Shown here: in pieces, positions 7,543 to 7,929 of the stretch
Layout of the letters: the number at the start of each line of letters is the position of its first letter
Numbering within the stretch: the stretch's first letter is position 1
Assembly: GCA_023262365.1 (NCBI GenBank)
Contig: JALRBF010000187.1
Coordinates: 1-7,929 of the forward strand
Length of the DNA: 7,929 bases
Reading direction: 5' to 3'
DNA from: Burkholderiaceae bacterium
Lineage (GTDB): Bacteria > Pseudomonadota > Gammaproteobacteria > Burkholderiales > Burkholderiaceae_C
Made by a program: the position numbers and the translations under genes
The notes under the pieces: model-generated
What the model saw: only the letters and a program-made list of their open reading frames with translations
Databases searched by the model: none
What the model was told of the DNA's origin: nothing

Positions 7543-7929
7543 ATGAGCGAGGATATCGACGTGACTTCGATTCCGGAGAACACCGAACCGGAGGCAACTC
7601 AAGCGCCCCCATGGCGCAGGCTCAGGGCGGCGCGCGAGGCCGCTGGGGTTGCGGTAGAAGAGGTGGCGGGGTGGCTTAAGCTGCCCGCGCGTCGTTTGGT
7701 GGCACTTGAGGCGGGTGATTGGTCGGCGTTTCCCAGCCCCGCCTATGTACGCCCCATGGTCGCCAGCGTGTGCCGCCACCTCAAGCTTGACCCGCAGAAC
7801 TATTTGCACGATTGGCCGAACCCTGGGGGCGAGCCGCCAGACGCTGCCCACGCCGGCTTGCCCGGTACACGGGTTCAAGGCCCCGCGCCCAATGCGCCGA
7901 GCGCGTCGCGTGCCTACCGGGTGTTTTTG
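7543..7929 (+). CDS. rodZ: RodZ-like helix-turn-helix protein, N-terminal part (3' truncated by window)
   Basis: The frame from ATG 7543 stays open to the window edge, giving 129 residues; the rest of the gene is outside. Residues about 25-90 form a RodZ-type HTH_25 domain: 'WRRLRAAREAAGVAVEEVAGWLKLPARRLVALEAGDWSAFPSPAYVRPMVASVCRHLKLDP'. After it comes a Pro/Ala/Gly-rich linker. In rod-shaped bacteria RodZ binds MreB through this domain and spans the inner membrane; the transmembrane segment and periplasmic domain expected downstream cannot be seen. Position downstream of ndk-rlmN supports the call, since this order is common in beta- and gammaproteobacteria, usually with pilF/pilW in between. 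Here the 26-base gap after rlmN leaves no room for that gene. The start could be ATG 7543 or GTG 7561. The family call is good; an MreB role is inferred. Confidence 0.85.
   Translation, partial: MSEDIDVTSIPENTEPEATQAPPWRRLRAAREAAGVAVEEVAGWLKLPARRLVALEAGDWSAFPSPAYVRPMVASVCRHLKLDPQNYLHDWPNPGGEPPDAAHAGLPGTRVQGPAPNAPSASRAYRVFL
7549..7553 (+). promoter_or_regulatory. Shine-Dalgarno-like GAGGA pointing to an alternative rodZ start
   Basis: GAGGA lies seven bases before an in-frame GTG at 7561, a good geometry for initiation. The ATG at 7543 has no such site upstream. The two starts differ by six residues ahead of the helix-turn-helix domain. Confidence 0.35.

Overview
The window is a GC-rich, tightly packed chromosomal segment of housekeeping genes. 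It looks like a betaproteobacterium of the order Burkholderiales. The evidence is the gene order scpB-rluB-ndk-rlmN-rodZ, a BamD lipoprotein divergent from RluD, and a RodZ-type helix-turn-helix protein with the 'VCRHLKLDP' style of N-terminus I associate with Comamonadaceae-like genomes. The order assignment is inferred from gene order and protein character; the genus cannot be read from this.

Layout, left to right. (1) 1-2441, plus strand: the 3' end of zapE (AFG1-family ATPase), coupled by an ATGA stop/start overlap to a complete yoaA-type Fe-S XPD/Rad3 helicase. (2) 2392-3186, minus strand: bamD, the lipoprotein subunit of the outer-membrane beta-barrel assembly machine. Its 3' end overlaps the 3' end of yoaA by 50 bp. 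(3) 3187-3319: a divergent intergenic region with a good -10 candidate for bamD and an inverted repeat ahead of rluD. (4) 3320-5893, plus strand: rluD, scpB and rluB. rluD and scpB share an ATGA junction. rluB starts inside the end of scpB behind a strong Shine-Dalgarno. (5) 5894-5966: a short spacer with a GC hairpin, a TACAAT -10 candidate and a ribosome binding site for ndk. (6) 5967-7516, plus strand: ndk and rlmN, 5 bp apart. (7) 7543 to the right edge, plus strand: the N-terminal 129 codons of rodZ.

The content has two themes. One is ribosome and RNA maturation: RluD and RluB make 23S rRNA pseudouridines, and RlmN makes m2A in 23S rRNA and tRNA. The other is envelope and chromosome maintenance: BamD, ZapE, RodZ, ScpB and YoaA. 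Ndk supplies nucleoside triphosphates. No stretch longer than 133 bp lacks a gene. I see no tRNA, rRNA, CRISPR array, insertion sequence, phage gene, toxin-antitoxin pair or defence system.

I looked for a new system and did not find one. The most notable points are two synteny departures (no pgeF after rluD, no pilF/pilW between rlmN and rodZ), the coding overlap of yoaA and bamD, and an ambiguous, possibly leaderless start for rodZ.
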